The position numbers and the translations under genes are program-made. Below the pieces are notes generated by a model. That model saw only the letters and a list, made by a program, of their open reading frames with translations. It ran no database searches and was not told where the DNA came from. From Sphingomonadaceae bacterium PASS1 (GTDB lineage: Bacteria > Pseudomonadota > Alphaproteobacteria > Sphingomonadales > Sphingomonadaceae): a stretch of DNA of 64,000 nt. Location: positions 119,259-183,258 of the forward strand of contig NKIR01000005.1 of the NCBI GenBank assembly GCA_002255985.1, written 5' to 3'. This document shows positions 62,547 through 64,000 of this stretch, piece after piece (position 1 is the stretch's first letter; each line of letters starts with the position of its first letter).

Positions 62547-63710
62547 ATGTTGGAACCAAGCTCTGTTCTGTATTTTTTTGTTGCCGTTTATACTGCGGGG
62601 TTGCTGTTACCCTATGTTACTGCGGAACGGGCTCAATTTACTGCCGCCACGTCCGCCTATAGGCCATTGACCCTTTGCCTGATTATGGTGCTATGTACTG
62701 CAGCTTATTTGAGTGGCCTGCAGTCCGTTTTCGAGGTTTTTGCAAGCACGGCCCTCATACTGCTGCCCCTGTCCGTACGGCAGGAACTACTGGACGAAAA
62801 AAAGAAAATATTCGGTCCGAACCCGTTGTCAAAAATTCTTTGGGGCGGCTTGATATTTTTGTGCCTGGTTTTTTTCGGGCACGTTCTGTTGGGTCCGGGC
62901 AGTGCGTATGCAAGCTTAATATTTGTATCCGTTATCGCAACACAGTTATTGCTAATACTGGAATTGATTAAGGTTTTTCGCAGCTCCAGATCTATGCATC
63001 TGTTATACGCTATATTTGTAGCGCTTGGACCAATTGCTCTCGTTATATTTCGAATTGTTTCGATTAGCGCCCAAAATAGATATGATTATAAATTAAGCTT
63101 AGCTGATGATAGCGGGCACCCAGTTTTGTTATGGCTGGTCGTTGCAGCATGCTTCTTCGTTGTGCTGAATGCCATTACAAACTTTCAGTTCCAAAAACTC
63201 TGGAACAACGAACGCCAACTTCGTCTTGATACCGAGAGGGCGTCTTTAGATAGCCTTCTCGCATTGTCGCAGGCGCGAGATAGCGAAACTGGCAACCGAA
63301 TTATTCGGAAGAAAAAATATGTTGGTTTGCTGATTGATAATCTTCGACCGAAGGGCTGGTTCACAATGCCAGACCCAGATGCAGACACGGAACAATTGTT
63401 CGCAGTTGGTACATCGAAATATGAGCCAAAAAATGCAGCCGATGGCCGCAACGAACTTTTAGACAGGCCTGACCAAGACACTAGCTTACCCGGTGACAAT
63501 ACCCCCCAAACGGTCCGGCTAATGGCTATGGCCGATGTTTATGACGTACTCACAAGCAAACGGCCTTGGAAGAGATCATGGACCCACAAACAGGCTATCG
63601 ACGAGATTACTAAAATGGCGGGCAACAGGCTTGATGCAACGGTGGTGGACGCCTTCCTTGAAGAGCAACTGGCATTTTCAGCTATAGCAGATGTTTGGCG
63701 GGATGCCTGA
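62547..63710 (+). CDS. Membrane protein with a degenerate HD-GYP domain
   Basis: A 387-residue protein with about seven membrane helices (1-215) followed by a cytoplasmic part. The start of an HD-GYP domain is visible (LLALSQARDSETGNRIIRKKKYVGLLIDNL) and so is its end (VRLMAMADVYDVLTSKRPWKRSWTHKQAIDEITK ... DATVVDAFLEE). The central catalytic block with the HD pair, HDIGK and HHE..GYP is missing; about 60 unrelated residues stand in its place. The helix lacks the usual His after ETGN. It cannot cleave cyclic di-GMP in the normal way and may bind it or act as a scaffold, or be a decaying gene. Start ATG 62547 after TGGAG. Confidence 0.8.
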   Translation: MLEPSSVLYFFVAVYTAGLLLPYVTAERAQFTAATSAYRPLTLCLIMVLCTAAYLSGLQSVFEVFASTALILLPLSVRQELLDEKKKIFGPNPLSKILWGGLIFLCLVFFGHVLLGPGSAYASLIFVSVIATQLLLILELIKVFRSSRSMHLLYAIFVALGPIALVIFRIVSISAQNRYDYKLSLADDSGHPVLLWLVVAACFFVVLNAITNFQFQKLWNNERQLRLDTERASLDSLLALSQARDSETGNRIIRKKKYVGLLIDNLRPKGWFTMPDPDADTEQLFAVGTSKYEPKNAADGRNELLDRPDQDTSLPGDNTPQTVRLMAMADVYDVLTSKRPWKRSWTHKQAIDEITKMAGNRLDATVVDAFLEEQLAFSAIADVWRDA

Positions 63711-64000
63711 ACGGTCGCCGATGGCAGTGGCTTTAATCAATACCGATTTGCTGTCCTGCTATAGCTACCCGGACGGGTATGAAGGTTGCTGGAAAAGCGA
63801 GCAGATACCTTCCATACAGCACGCAACGATTAGCGTCCGCAAAGGTGCAGCAAACCCACATATTCGCCGAAAGACATCGAAATAATTGAATATCTGGCGG
63901 TGGGAGAGCGACCCCCAACCAACTCTCTCTCAGTTATATATATGTTTTAAAACAATTTTTTTCTACCGTGGCGGTTCGCTGGCGCTTTCTGAATAGCAAG
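63711..64000. other. Window end, no confident gene
   Basis: Short frames on both strands (63691-63885 plus, 63733-63918 minus) overlap each other, have no recognisable domain and lack good start sites. The stretch continues the lower-GC composition of 62.3-63.7 kb. Confidence 0.5.

Noticed and set aside
63691..63885. 64-codon frame at the window end
   Set aside because: Overlaps the end of the HD-GYP-like gene, no ribosome site or similarity, and competes with an antisense frame.

Overview
The window looks like the chromosome of an aerobic, heterotrophic and light-using alphaproteobacterium, most likely a member of the Sphingomonadales. This is inferred from protein style only: three large TonB-dependent receptors, PaaN and acyl-CoA catabolic genes, a glnB-glnA pair, a xanthorhodopsin-type proton pump with its retinal-forming enzyme, and an EL222-like LOV-HTH photoreceptor. 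Nothing looks like plasmid, phage or CRISPR.

Layout. (1) 0-10.5 kb is mostly core: the 3' end of a DJ-1/PfpI gene, a lipoprotein PQQ/heme alcohol dehydrogenase, glnB-glnA behind a sigma54-like promoter, a glycine-zipper protein with about ten GYYDxxGRW repeats, then a light module (LOV-LuxR regulator divergent from a DTE rhodopsin, followed by blh), a cytochrome c lipoprotein and a DUF3422 protein. (2) 10.6-14.1 kb is a transposition scar: an intact IS3-type element, an acyl-CoA ligase missing its N-terminus, a small NTF2-like gene, and a fused relic of a second related IS. (3) 14.1-36.6 kb is a catabolic island: CoA ligases (one feruloyl-CoA-synthase-like), two thiolases, a PaaN aldehyde dehydrogenase, a carotenoid/stilbene cleavage oxygenase, a nitronate-monooxygenase-like flavoprotein, an NylB-like serine hydrolase, a tandem HxlR regulator, SDRs, several NTF2/limonene-epoxide-hydrolase-like proteins, a TonB receptor and an MFS transporter. 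Four promoter regions of this island share a 17-bp motif close to ACTTGCATAATCAAACT, which suggests one regulon. (4) 37-39 kb has a saccharopine-dehydrogenase-like gene and mostly empty DNA with faint relics. (5) 39-49 kb is a GntR-controlled cluster: HMG-CoA-lyase-like protein, HyuA, HyuB, CaiB-type CoA transferase, cysteine hydrolase, and a divergent TonB receptor. The palindrome TTGTATACAA lies in both promoter regions. (6) 49.5-52 kb carries mmsA-mmsB, with a TonB receptor divergent from mmsA. (7) 54-60.4 kb is an operon of fused 5-oxoprolinase, DUF969, DUF979 and DUF2891, divergent from a secreted DUF885 peptidase. (8) 62.3-64 kb is AT-rich and holds a membrane protein with a gutted HD-GYP domain.

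How the parts may work together (inference): the light module would make retinal from beta-carotene and run a proton pump, perhaps under blue-light control. Region 3 would import and break down a hydrophobic aromatic, stilbenoid or terpenoid substrate through CoA thioesters. Regions 5 to 7 would degrade hydantoin/lactam-like compounds, branched-chain intermediates and peptide-derived 5-oxoproline. All functional calls rest on reading motifs by eye; no database search was possible.
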